DNA of 64,000 nucleotides from JAUVKT01 sp964634565 (GTDB lineage: Bacteria; Bacteroidota; Bacteroidia; Bacteroidales; VadinHA17). Below are positions 54,486 to 62,683 of the stretch, in pieces; the stretch's first letter is position 1, and every line of letters begins with the position of its first letter. Below the pieces are notes generated by a model, which did no database searches, was not told the origin of the DNA, and was given only the letters and a program-made list of their open reading frames with translations. The stretch is from positions 25,133 to 89,132 of the forward strand of contig CAZWLP010000004.1 in assembly GCA_964634565.1 (NCBI GenBank), given 5' to 3'. A program made the translations under genes and the position numbers.

Positions 54486-54818
54486 TATTTTTATGGTTTA
54501 ATGTTAATATTATTTGCATCTAAGTAAACCCTTTGAGCCAGGGCCTACACCTATATGCATATGCAAATAAAAGTATATACTCTAACTATATAAATCATAA
54601 TAAATCAACAAGAGACGCCATGCCTTCAATGTACAGCAGAATTATATATACGAAATACCAATGTAATGGTAACTACGATTATAAATTTTTCGAAGCAGAA
54701 ACTTAAGATATCCTCAGTATCTGGTTTATGAATATCATATCTTAAGAATAGTACGTCTATTATTTCATTAAAATTTATAATCTTTGACTAAACAAACAGG
54801 CCGGAAACGTTAACTATT
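54486..54818. other. 333-bp divergent region, S12 hydrolase / orphan LytS
   Basis: The region holds a perfect 10-bp inverted repeat CTTAAGATAT/ATATCTTAAG (54702-54746), a palindrome ATATGCATAT near 54557 and an AATCTTTG near the LytS start that is one base off a -7 box. No gene is seen. Confidence 0.5.
54702..54746. promoter_or_regulatory. 10-bp inverted repeat upstream of the orphan LytS
   Basis: CTTAAGATAT (54702-54711) and ATATCTTAAG (54737-54746) are perfect reverse complements with a 25-bp spacer, centred about 95 bp upstream of the LytS ATG. A dimeric regulator site is a reasonable reading. Confidence 0.35.
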
Positions 54819-55877
54819 ATGATTAATATCAAAGGGTTTGATTTAATAAATTATAGAAGTAAGTGGCAACGGGTAATTACTCATTCAATATTATGGCTTG
54901 GACTCAGTATGTTTTTTCTTATTTATGAATTAACAGTTGAGAATAAGACGAATATTCTGGTCGAATTCAGGAATAATTCCTTCCACATGTTTGTAGATAT
55001 TATATTTACATACTTAATAATATTCTTTATTGATAATTTCCTTTTCAGAAAGAAGTATATATCCTTTATTTTTTTAACCCTGGGGTCATTAATATTAGAA
55101 TTCTTTATTTACAGAGAGTTGTTGCACATTATGATTAAAGTGTTTTACCCGGAGCGTATTCTGGAGGATTTTCTTGAATCTATAAGTACTATATTCACCA
55201 TATACTCAATGTTATTTCCGATAGTATTGTTTTCTATTCTGCATATTTTTCGAAGAAGTATAATTTCTCAGGCCAGATTATCTGAAATTGTAAACGAGAA
55301 CCTTACAAATGAGTTGGCCTTATTAAAAAATCAACTCAACCAGCATTCACTTTTTAACACACTTAATAATATTGATTCTCAGGTCTACACTGATCCTGAT
55401 AAGGCTTCACGAAGTATTAATAATCTTTCCGGACTTCTAAGATATTCTCTTTATGAGACTGCTTGTACCTCTGTCCCAATGGTGAAAGAGATTGAGTATA
55501 TTACGAGTTACCTCGAATTATTCACCCCTGATTCTGACTTAAGTAAGAATATAAAATTTACTATTGATGGCGATTACAGTTCAATCCTGATCGCTCCAAT
55601 GCTGTTTGTGCCATTTATTGAAAATTGCCTTAAGCATGGTGATTACACAGGAAGTAAAACTATAGATATCGGATTTACCTTTGACGGAGACATCTTGTAT
55701 TTTCAAACAACTAACTTTATAATGCATAGTTCTGGTAAAACATCAACTGGCATTGGCATAGAGAATGTTAAAAGGAGACTGGAACTTATTTACAAAGGGA
55801 AATATAAACTGCAAATAAGAGACCATAATGAAAGATTTGAAGTAAATCTTAAATTAGATAGCCTTATCCGCGAATAA
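54819..55877 (+). CDS. Orphan LytS-type sensor histidine kinase
   Basis: The 352-residue kinase has four TMs (about 20-155) and a His_kinase domain with altered H-box LLKNQLNQHSLFNTLNNID. Both the Pro before His (Gln) and the Phe after it (Ser) differ from the PHF consensus. The N-box FIENCLKHGD and the G-box GIGIENVKRRLELIY are intact. No response regulator follows: the next gene is an S41 protease. It is a paralogue of the kinase at 51788. It may signal through the regulator at 51036 or through the stand-alone LytTR protein at 44932. Partial loss of function is also possible. Confidence 0.9.
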   Translation: MINIKGFDLINYRSKWQRVITHSILWLGLSMFFLIYELTVENKTNILVEFRNNSFHMFVDIIFTYLIIFFIDNFLFRKKYISFIFLTLGSLILEFFIYRELLHIMIKVFYPERILEDFLESISTIFTIYSMLFPIVLFSILHIFRRSIISQARLSEIVNENLTNELALLKNQLNQHSLFNTLNNIDSQVYTDPDKASRSINNLSGLLRYSLYETACTSVPMVKEIEYITSYLELFTPDSDLSKNIKFTIDGDYSSILIAPMLFVPFIENCLKHGDYTGSKTIDIGFTFDGDILYFQTTNFIMHSSGKTSTGIGIENVKRRLELIYKGKYKLQIRDHNERFEVNLKLDSLIRE

Positions 55878-56036
55878 GTACTATATCAGAAGTACTGTAT
55901 TGCCTGATTTAATTTGAATTAAGGGCCGAATATCGAATATATCCGCACTATATCTGTTAAAAGCCAGTAGATCATTTTTATTGTAGATATTTGTTTTATA
56001 GTAAATAGTAATATTTACCATAAAAATATATCAATA

Positions 56037-57746
56037 ATGAAATCATTAAATAAACTACTTGCCTGGCTTATTCCTCTGAGCTTATCAACAAGCATAATAT
56101 TTGCGCAGCAATTATCTCGCGATAAACTTATTGAAGATGCCAGGCAGTTGAAGAATCTTATAGAAGGATGTCATCCAGACCCATATCTGAATACCAATGG
56201 TAAAATAGGGTTTAACCTGGCATTTTATGAAATGCTAAATAAAATTCCTGAAGAGGGAATGAATACTGAGGATTACTGGTGGTTGCTTTCCTCATTTCTG
56301 GCCAAGATGGAAGACGGCCATACTTTTTTGTTCCCTGTGAGTCAGCCTGACTATTCCAATCCGGGAGGTATACCTATGAGGTTTCGGATATTAGCCGATT
56401 CTTCTATTATTATTAACAGGGTATCAATGCCTGAACACAAACCTTTTATAGGTTGTCGTGTATTAGGCATTAATAATGTAAAGACAGATTTATTAATTGA
56501 GAAGGCGGGACTTCTTTACCCTATGGAGAATCATTTTGATCATTTCAGGAACCTGAGAACCTATCTCTGGTTTTCCGCTTATATGAAGCGACTTTTTCCA
56601 GCCTGGGAACCCGGTATGAGTGTTAGTATAGAAGTGGAAGAAGCTAATGGACATATAAGGCAACTTATTTTACCAACAGGTTCGGATGCTGTGTATAAAA
56701 CAAGCGGTTCTGAAAAATCATCTCTTAAGCTACCAGATACCGGGAAATGTGATTTTGTTTTTGATTGGATAAACAATGACCGCAATACAGGGTATATGTG
56801 CCTTGAAAAACAGGATGAGTTCAGGGAATATGCAGAGCAAATGATTGCCGGACTTAAAACAATACAGGATAAGGCAACAGTTAATGCCTATAGAAAGCAG
56901 TACCTTGCAGTGGCCCATCAGTATTATCAGCGATATCACGGGACACCCGGGCCAGACAGTCTGGAGCTGCTTATCAGCCGACTGCCATCCTTTACAGAGT
57001 ATATGACAGATGTAGTAAACAAACTGAAGAATAATAATACAGAGAACCTTATTATAGATCTTAGGGATAACAGTGGGGGGGTTTCACTGATGTCTGATAT
57101 TCTTATTTATTTCCTTTACGGAAAAGAAAAAATGGCTGAACTGGAAAGTGATAATTATGCAATTACTTATTTGTCTGAGCTAAATACTAAAACAGCCTTT
57201 TCTGTTGATGTTAGCGCTACTAACAAGCAGTATGCGGGGAATAAGATGGTCCCTCTGGAAACAGGAGATTATGATTTTTACTCAATGTATGAATATAAAT
57301 CAGGTAAAAAGAAGCATAATAAAGTAATCCCTGCCTCCAGGTATGAAAATACCGGGCCTTTTTATGATGAATATAATTCGGGCAATTATTCAGGGTTCTA
57401 TGCTCCTGACAATATTTTTGTATTGGGAGGATCTGATACATTCAGTGCAGGATTTGAGACTCTTGTAAAACTTATGAAATGTGACGCAACTTTTGTTGGA
57501 GTATCAGCTGCTCAGCCAGGTAATTGCTTTGGCATGGCAATAAGTCCGGTAAGTGGTTTGAAAAACTCTAATATCAGGTTGAATGTTGCAATAAGGAGGA
57601 TGGTGATGTTTCCCGATGATCCTGAGAAAGGTTATCAGCTTGATCCGGATATACCGCTCGACTATAAGGCGTTTTCAGAGTATAACTTTGATCCAAACTC
57701 AAGTGTTCGACTGGTTCTGGATATGATACAGAAACAGAATAGATAA
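56037..57746 (+). CDS. S41-family serine protease, secreted
   Basis: The 569-residue protein has a signal peptide (KLLAWLIPLSLSTSIIFAQ). A helical N-terminal domain (about 25-95) and a PDZ-like middle segment follow. The S41 core has NLIIDLRDNSGGVSLM and a catalytic serine region GGSDTFSAGFETLVKLM near residue 465. The final segment DPEKGYQLDPDIPLDY is typical of large S41 proteins of Bacteroidota. It lies 159 bp downstream of the orphan LytS on the same strand. It is unrelated in layout to the smaller S41 lipoprotein at 12562. Confidence 0.85.
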   Translation: MKSLNKLLAWLIPLSLSTSIIFAQQLSRDKLIEDARQLKNLIEGCHPDPYLNTNGKIGFNLAFYEMLNKIPEEGMNTEDYWWLLSSFLAKMEDGHTFLFPVSQPDYSNPGGIPMRFRILADSSIIINRVSMPEHKPFIGCRVLGINNVKTDLLIEKAGLLYPMENHFDHFRNLRTYLWFSAYMKRLFPAWEPGMSVSIEVEEANGHIRQLILPTGSDAVYKTSGSEKSSLKLPDTGKCDFVFDWINNDRNTGYMCLEKQDEFREYAEQMIAGLKTIQDKATVNAYRKQYLAVAHQYYQRYHGTPGPDSLELLISRLPSFTEYMTDVVNKLKNNNTENLIIDLRDNSGGVSLMSDILIYFLYGKEKMAELESDNYAITYLSELNTKTAFSVDVSATNKQYAGNKMVPLETGDYDFYSMYEYKSGKKKHNKVIPASRYENTGPFYDEYNSGNYSGFYAPDNIFVLGGSDTFSAGFETLVKLMKCDATFVGVSAAQPGNCFGMAISPVSGLKNSNIRLNVAIRRMVMFPDDPEKGYQLDPDIPLDYKAFSEYNFDPNSSVRLVLDMIQKQNR

Positions 57747-57795
57747 AATCTGAGATATTTTGAAATGATTTGAATTAGTTTATCAGGTGAGTATA

Positions 57796-58111
57796 TTAAG
57801 CTGTGTCAGGAGTGGGCCGGAATTGCTCACTTCCATCGGCATACCTTGCAAACCGACCCATTTCTCTTTTATGAACCTGGTCTGCGCGAGGCCATGGCCA
57901 GCCACCGAATCTTATCTCCATGGTACATCCTCCAGCCATCTTTAGGTGCAAAATCGTGTCCTATACTACGGCCTGCCAGCGATGCTCTTGGTCCCATTTC
58001 CTCGTTGCCCATCGGGTAGAAATCTTTGTGATGCACACAGAAAAGGAAGGGGTTATTCGTTTCCCACTGGAAGCCAAGGGGCTTAATTGATTTAATACTT
58101 TTGCTTAGCAT
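57796..58111 (-). pseudogene. Pirin-family pseudogene with a large internal deletion
   Basis: The minus strand first encodes a pirin N-terminus (57914-58111: KSIKPLGFQWETNNPFLF, MGPRASLAGR, KDGWRMYHGD). After one extra base at 57913 the next frame encodes the pirin C-terminus (57796-57912: FGGWPWPRADQVHKREMGRF and ARYADGSEQFRP, then stop). Full-length pirins of this subgroup are about 290-320 residues; here only about 66 plus 38 remain. The HPHRGFET cupin metal-binding segment is gone. The junction also shifts the frame, so the product would end at 57869 with an unrelated tail. The gene is therefore non-functional. It lies 97 bp downstream of the SDR gene. Confidence 0.8.
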
Positions 58112-58208
58112 AACTTTATTGTTTCTATAAAGTTAAGCTATTTTAAGTATTTTGACACTTATACTTTTATGAGTACTGTATTCTCCTGATTTGTAATAAT
58201 GAGATGTT

Positions 58209-59132
58209 TTATAATTCAAACTTAACACCCGTAAGTTTTTCTGATACCTCCCATAGAATTGCTGCGTCGCTCAAATTATGGGATAGTTCACTGGATTCTA
58301 CAAGAACAGGATAACCCTTCATCTCTCTCTTACCGTCAGGTCCGTAATATTGCCCTCCTTTTACCTGTGGGTCGACAGATGCCCTGATCTGAGGCAGTGC
58401 TCCCATTGCCTGATCCTGGGATATGCTCTTAAATACCGGGTATAGTATTTTATATATAAATTTATTTTCAAGGTAACGGGCCAGATTCGTATTGGCAACC
58501 CCAGGATGAGCTGCAAGAGCAATAGTTGTTGATCCCGACGATTCAAGCTTTCTCTGGAGCTCATAAGTAAACAGCAGGTTTGATAGTTTTGAACGCCCAT
58601 AAGCCTTCATCGGCGAATATCCATTTCCATCATTAAATTGCAGGTTTTCAAAATCCATCTTTCCCTGTTTGTGTGCCATGCTGCTTACACTTACTATTCT
58701 TGAATTTTCAGTTTTATTCAAGACATCCAACAGTAAACCTGTCAGAGCAAAATGACCCAGGTGATTGGTTCCAAACTGCCCTTCATTGCCGTCCCTGGTA
58801 AGGAAGTAGGGTGTCATCATAATGCCGGCATTATTTAACAGTATATCCAGCTTTTTGTATTTCTTTTTATAACTGACAGCAAAGTCCCTTACTGATCCAA
58901 GGTCACCCAGGTCAAGTTGCATTACTTGAATTTCAGCATGGGGGAGCTCTTTTAGTATTGTTTTTTTTGCATCTTCTCCTTTTTCCAGTGAACGGCTTGC
59001 AAGTATTACTTTTGCCCCTTTCATAGCAAAGGCTTTTACCGACTCATATCCAAGTCCGCTATTGCCTCCTGTTACAAGAATATTTTTTCCCTTTAGATCA
59101 GGTATATCGTTTATTGTCCAATTATTATTCAT
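58209..59132 (-). CDS. Short-chain dehydrogenase/reductase (retinol dehydrogenase-like)
   Basis: The 307-residue protein is a classical-to-extended SDR. The nucleotide-binding motif TGGNSGLGYE is near residue 20. NNAGIM is near residue 100, and the active site has VSSMAHKQG with Ser and YGRSKLSN with Tyr and Lys. This is the subgroup annotated as retinol dehydrogenase or protochlorophyllide reductase-like oxidoreductase; the acceptor substrate is unknown. NADP preference is likely from the ASRSLEKGE segment after beta-2. The pirin pseudogene follows on the same strand, but no operon function can be derived. Confidence 0.92.
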   Translation of the reverse strand: MNNNWTINDIPDLKGKNILVTGGNSGLGYESVKAFAMKGAKVILASRSLEKGEDAKKTILKELPHAEIQVMQLDLGDLGSVRDFAVSYKKKYKKLDILLNNAGIMMTPYFLTRDGNEGQFGTNHLGHFALTGLLLDVLNKTENSRIVSVSSMAHKQGKMDFENLQFNDGNGYSPMKAYGRSKLSNLLFTYELQRKLESSGSTTIALAAHPGVANTNLARYLENKFIYKILYPVFKSISQDQAMGALPQIRASVDPQVKGGQYYGPDGKREMKGYPVLVESSELSHNLSDAAILWEVSEKLTGVKFEL

Positions 59133-59367
59133 CTTTTATTTTGTTTAAATTTTAAAGTTATCAGTATAACAAAATACCGGCATGATAGTTTTAGTCAGTC
59201 CTGCATTATTAAAAGTAATAGCTGGAAAAATAATTTTAAATTTAAAGAGTCAGATAATTTAAATGAAGTAACAGGTTTATTCTGTGATTAAAATTTTATG
59301 TTCTGTGGCATTACCTCAAGTAACCGCCTACATAAAAGGTGATACAGGTATAATTATTAATCATTCT

Positions 59368-59375
59368 TATTTTTG
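59368..59375 (+). promoter_or_regulatory. Candidate -7 box TATTTTTG of the CNNM/CBS gene
   Basis: A perfect TAnnTTTG octamer lies 26 nt upstream of the ATG at 59402. A -33 TTG is not obvious at the usual spacing. Confidence 0.4.
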
Positions 59376-59401
59376 GATATCTTTATAAAAAATTTACATA
59401 G

Positions 59402-60454
59402 ATGACTCTTTTAATTTTTTATATTTTCCTTGCATTGTTTGTTTCATTCCTCTGTTCTGTAACAGAGTCGGTGCTTCTGTCAACACCGGTTTCATTTCTT
59501 AATGTGAAGCTTGATGAGGGAAAAAAATCAGCCGGGATAATGATTAAAATGAAGGAGAGTATAGAAGGTCCTCTTTCAGCAATATTATCTCTTAATACTA
59601 TTGCTCATACTGTAGGTGCTGCGGGAATAGGAGTGCAGACTGCTATATTATTTGAAAATTTATCCTTTGGTATAATTTCAGCAGCACTGACCCTGTTGAT
59701 TCTGATTTTTTCAGAAATTATACCTAAGACTATTGGAGCAATGTACTGGAGGAACCTTGCATTAATTTCGGGAAAGGTTATCAAAGTAATGATAATCATT
59801 ACATGGCCCTTTGTAATTATGGCTGGCTTTATAACAAGGATATTTTCAAGGAGTAAGGAAGAAGCTTCGATAAACCGTGATGAGCTTTCAGCCATGGCCA
59901 GGATAGGACATGAGGAGGGAGTCTTCAGTGAAAAGGAAAGCATGATCATTACCAATCTTATCAGGTTAAAAACTGTCAGGGTAACCGATATTATGACCCC
60001 CAGAGTGGTAGTAACAATTGCTGATGAGAATATGACAATTTCTGAATTCCTCAGGCAGAAGGAATATCTTCATTACTCAAGGATACCCGTTTATGATGAA
60101 TCAAGGGATAATATAACGGGATTCGTGCTGAGGCAGGAAGTTTTTGAATATATTGACGATAATCCTGGTGTAAAGATGCTAAAGGATGTAAAACGAAATA
60201 TGGTTATTGTACCTGAGACAAAAACCGTACTTGACCTCTGGAATACAATGTTAAATTCCAAGACTCATATAGCCCTGGTTGTTGATGAGTACGGAGGAAT
60301 GGACGGTATAGTAACTATGGAAGATATCTTTGAGACCCTGCTCGGGCTGGAAATCGTTGACGAGAGGGATAAGGTTGTTGATATGCAGGTGCTTGCCCGC
60401 GAGAGGTGGAAGGCAAAAAAGCTGAAGTACAGTATTATTGACAGGGATTCTTAA
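59402..60454 (+). CDS. CNNM/DUF21 transmembrane protein with CBS pair (CorB/HlyC-like)
   Basis: The 350-residue protein has a DUF21/CNNM membrane domain with about four TMs (residues 3-155) and a CBS pair (about 195-320). The CBS part contains VTDIMTPRVVVTIADENMTI and IALVVDEYGGMDGIVTMEDIFETLLG, both typical. The C-terminal CorC/HlyC transport-associated domain is absent; the protein ends soon after the second CBS. Members act in Mg2+/Co2+ efflux or resistance. It appears to be a single-gene unit. Confidence 0.92.
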   Translation: MTLLIFYIFLALFVSFLCSVTESVLLSTPVSFLNVKLDEGKKSAGIMIKMKESIEGPLSAILSLNTIAHTVGAAGIGVQTAILFENLSFGIISAALTLLILIFSEIIPKTIGAMYWRNLALISGKVIKVMIIITWPFVIMAGFITRIFSRSKEEASINRDELSAMARIGHEEGVFSEKESMIITNLIRLKTVRVTDIMTPRVVVTIADENMTISEFLRQKEYLHYSRIPVYDESRDNITGFVLRQEVFEYIDDNPGVKMLKDVKRNMVIVPETKTVLDLWNTMLNSKTHIALVVDEYGGMDGIVTMEDIFETLLGLEIVDERDKVVDMQVLARERWKAKKLKYSIIDRDS

Positions 60455-60683
60455 GAACGCGGAGAAGAAGTATTCATATCCGGGCTTAGTTTTTAAACTA
60501 TATCTATGAACAATATTTCAGTCTAATAACTCTGACGATTTTCTCTTTCGGTGCCTGGCTTTGATAGGTTGATGATTATATAAAAGTCCTGTACTATGTT
60601 CAAACCGGTACTGTCATGTATTTTTAATACTTTTTTAGAAGCTTAAAGACCCCTCTGTTTTGTAAATATTCATCAATTATATT

Positions 60684-61994
60684 TTAAATAGAAGCTCCAA
60701 TAAAAAAGGTCCCCATCTGGTAAAAAGAAAAAGAGATAAGCCAGGCTGCCAGAGTATTATAAATAAATGATAGTGTCATCCACTTAATGCTCGCGGTTTC
60801 ACGCCGGATACTTATAAGTGTGCCCAGGCAGGGAAAAGAAATTAGTACAAAAAGCATGAAACTGAAAGCTGATAAGCCGGGATAACTAAGATGTGAGTTC
60901 TGATTCCATACAGATTGAAAATCTATAATATTATTGCCCTCGGTATCCTGCTTATAGAGGACAGCAAGCGAACTTACAATAATTTCCTTGGCAGGCAGAC
61001 CGGTGACTATACTTACACTCATCTCCCAATCAAATCCAAGAGGTCTGAAAACAGGCAACAGTGCCTTTCCTATCAAGCCGATATAAGAGTTTTCTATATT
61101 ATCATTTTTAACAGTGCCAGTACTGGCCGGCTCCGGGGATAAGTTAAGGCCCGATACCTGTTCTCTGTCCAGAGGAAAGTATGTCAGTGCCCATATAATT
61201 ATTGATGCCACAAGAATTACCCCGCCCATCTTCTTTATGAAATATAAAGATTTGCTCCACATATTGTACAATACACTTTTGATTGTTGGTATCCTAAGCG
61301 GCGGCATATTTAAAATGATTTCTTTTTCAGTTCCCTTTCTTACAAATTTTGAAAGAATAAATGCCGTGAATCCGCCAATGATTATTCCAATCATATAAAG
61401 AAGGAAGAGTATAAGTGTTCTGTGGGAGTTGAAAAAAGCGGAAATAAAAAGCACATACACCGGCAATCTTGCACTGCAAGACATGAAGGGGATGATCAGT
61501 ATAGTAATCAGTCTTCTTTTCTTATTCTCTATTGTCCGGGTTGCCATTATTGCTGGTACATTGCACCCAAATCCTATTACCAGGGGCATAAAAGACTTAT
61601 CTGAAAGACCAATTTTTTTCATCAAACGGTCTACTATAATCGTTGTTCTTGCCATATAACCTGAGTCTTCCAGAATAGCAATCAGGGTGAAGAGTATTAT
61701 AATGTTTGGTAGAAACGTAGCTATGCCGCCTATTCCTGGAATAATTCCGTTAATAAGCATATCATGGAAAAAGCTTTCTCTGAATATTGAATCGGCAGAT
61801 CTTTCCAGCCAGACAAATAGTTGCTCAATCAATTGAACAGGGTAATTGCCAAGTACAAAGGTCAGGAAGAATAACAGGAAAATAATCCCGAAAAAGATCG
61901 GGATGCTTAAAATTCTGTGCGCAAGTATTATTTCCAGTTTTGAAGAATCACCTGGATTTATCTCTCTCCAAAAATATTTACTTGCTCTGGTCAT
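60684..61994 (-). CDS. feoB: FeoB-like ferrous iron transport membrane domain, lacking the G domain
   Basis: The 436-residue protein is the membrane part of FeoB. It has LAHRILSIPIFFGIIFLLFF (start of the FeoB membrane region), a Gate domain with GIATFLPNIIILFTLIAILEDSGYMAR, GFGCNVPAIMATRTIENKKRR, and a second Gate region with SIVTGLPAKEIIVSSLAVLY. The roughly 250-residue N-terminal G domain and helical bundle are missing; only about 25 residues precede TM1. An in-frame stop lies 15 nt upstream of the ATG, and a -7 box (TATATTTG, 62041-62034) lies 40 nt upstream, so the short form looks intended. FeoA and a G-domain gene are not in the window. Confidence 0.85.
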   Translation of the reverse strand: MTRASKYFWREINPGDSSKLEIILAHRILSIPIFFGIIFLLFFLTFVLGNYPVQLIEQLFVWLERSADSIFRESFFHDMLINGIIPGIGGIATFLPNIIILFTLIAILEDSGYMARTTIIVDRLMKKIGLSDKSFMPLVIGFGCNVPAIMATRTIENKKRRLITILIIPFMSCSARLPVYVLFISAFFNSHRTLILFLLYMIGIIIGGFTAFILSKFVRKGTEKEIILNMPPLRIPTIKSVLYNMWSKSLYFIKKMGGVILVASIIIWALTYFPLDREQVSGLNLSPEPASTGTVKNDNIENSYIGLIGKALLPVFRPLGFDWEMSVSIVTGLPAKEIIVSSLAVLYKQDTEGNNIIDFQSVWNQNSHLSYPGLSAFSFMLFVLISFPCLGTLISIRRETASIKWMTLSFIYNTLAAWLISFSFYQMGTFFIGASI

Positions 61995-62033
61995 TATCTG
62001 CTGCTTTTATTACAGGAATTTTTATTTGACCGG

Positions 62034-62041
62034 CAAATATA
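62034..62041 (-). promoter_or_regulatory. Candidate -7 box TATATTTG of the FeoB-like gene
   Basis: A perfect TAnnTTTG on the minus strand, ending 39 nt before the ATG at 61994. It supports independent expression of the short FeoB form. Confidence 0.4.
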
Positions 62042-62204
62042 TAAAATATGGATCAAACCCTATAATTGATAATTTTGATTCCAATATGACCGGTCAGGAC
62101 CCGGGGGTGCAGAAAGCAGTGGAGCGATTACTTAAGACTTATTAAAAACCCGGTTTATTTTCCCGCTTTTTTTAACTTGCGACTCAAACTGATATATAGT
62201 TCTT

Positions 62205-62582
62205 ATGCAATACATTGAGTTAATCTCAACTTTAACAATAAGCCTGGCATTGTTTTTTTATTCATTTGGTATATGGGCTGAAAGAATCGCCAGGTACCTC
62301 AAGAAGTGGCATCTTGTATTTTTCTGGCTGGGGTTAATTTTTGATATTACAGGAACGCTAGGCATGCACATTATGGCGGAGGGACCATTCAGCCTGAAGA
62401 ACCCTCATACTTTAACAGGACAGTTAGCGCTATGGTTAATGCTTGCACATGCAATTTGGGCAAGCGCAGTAGTGTTGCGTAATCTGGAAAAAATGAAAAA
62501 AGTTTTTCATCGTTACAGTCTTTTTGTCTGGCTTATATGGCTGATCCCTTATTTCGGAGGTATGATAATGGCAATGAAGTAG
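62205..62582 (+). CDS. HsmA-family small membrane protein
   Basis: The 125-residue protein has four TMs (about 5-25, 35-55, 65-88, 100-122). It matches the small HsmA/TIGR03987 family (MQYIELISTLTISLALFFYS, HLVFFWLGLIFDITGTLGMHIM, HTLTGQLALWLMLAHAIWA). Histidines at conserved membrane positions (HIM, PHTLTG, LAHAIW) recall haem- or metal-binding membrane proteins, but the function of the family is not established. It is transcribed alone, divergent from the FeoB-like gene. Confidence 0.85.
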   Translation: MQYIELISTLTISLALFFYSFGIWAERIARYLKKWHLVFFWLGLIFDITGTLGMHIMAEGPFSLKNPHTLTGQLALWLMLAHAIWASAVVLRNLEKMKKVFHRYSLFVWLIWLIPYFGGMIMAMK

Positions 62583-62683
62583 TGTGAACCTTTACTGTTT
62601 AATAACATAATTATATTTTTTTGTCTTTTATTACTTATTGATTTTTTAATTTCGCGTGTTATAATTAATAAGTTACAATAGCT

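Noticed and set aside
62086..62145. Plus-strand frame MTGQDPGVQKAVERLLKTY upstream of the HsmA gene
   Set aside because: It looks protein-like, but its upstream extension is antisense to the FeoB-like gene and 19 codons are too few to call; possibly the relic of a lost gene.
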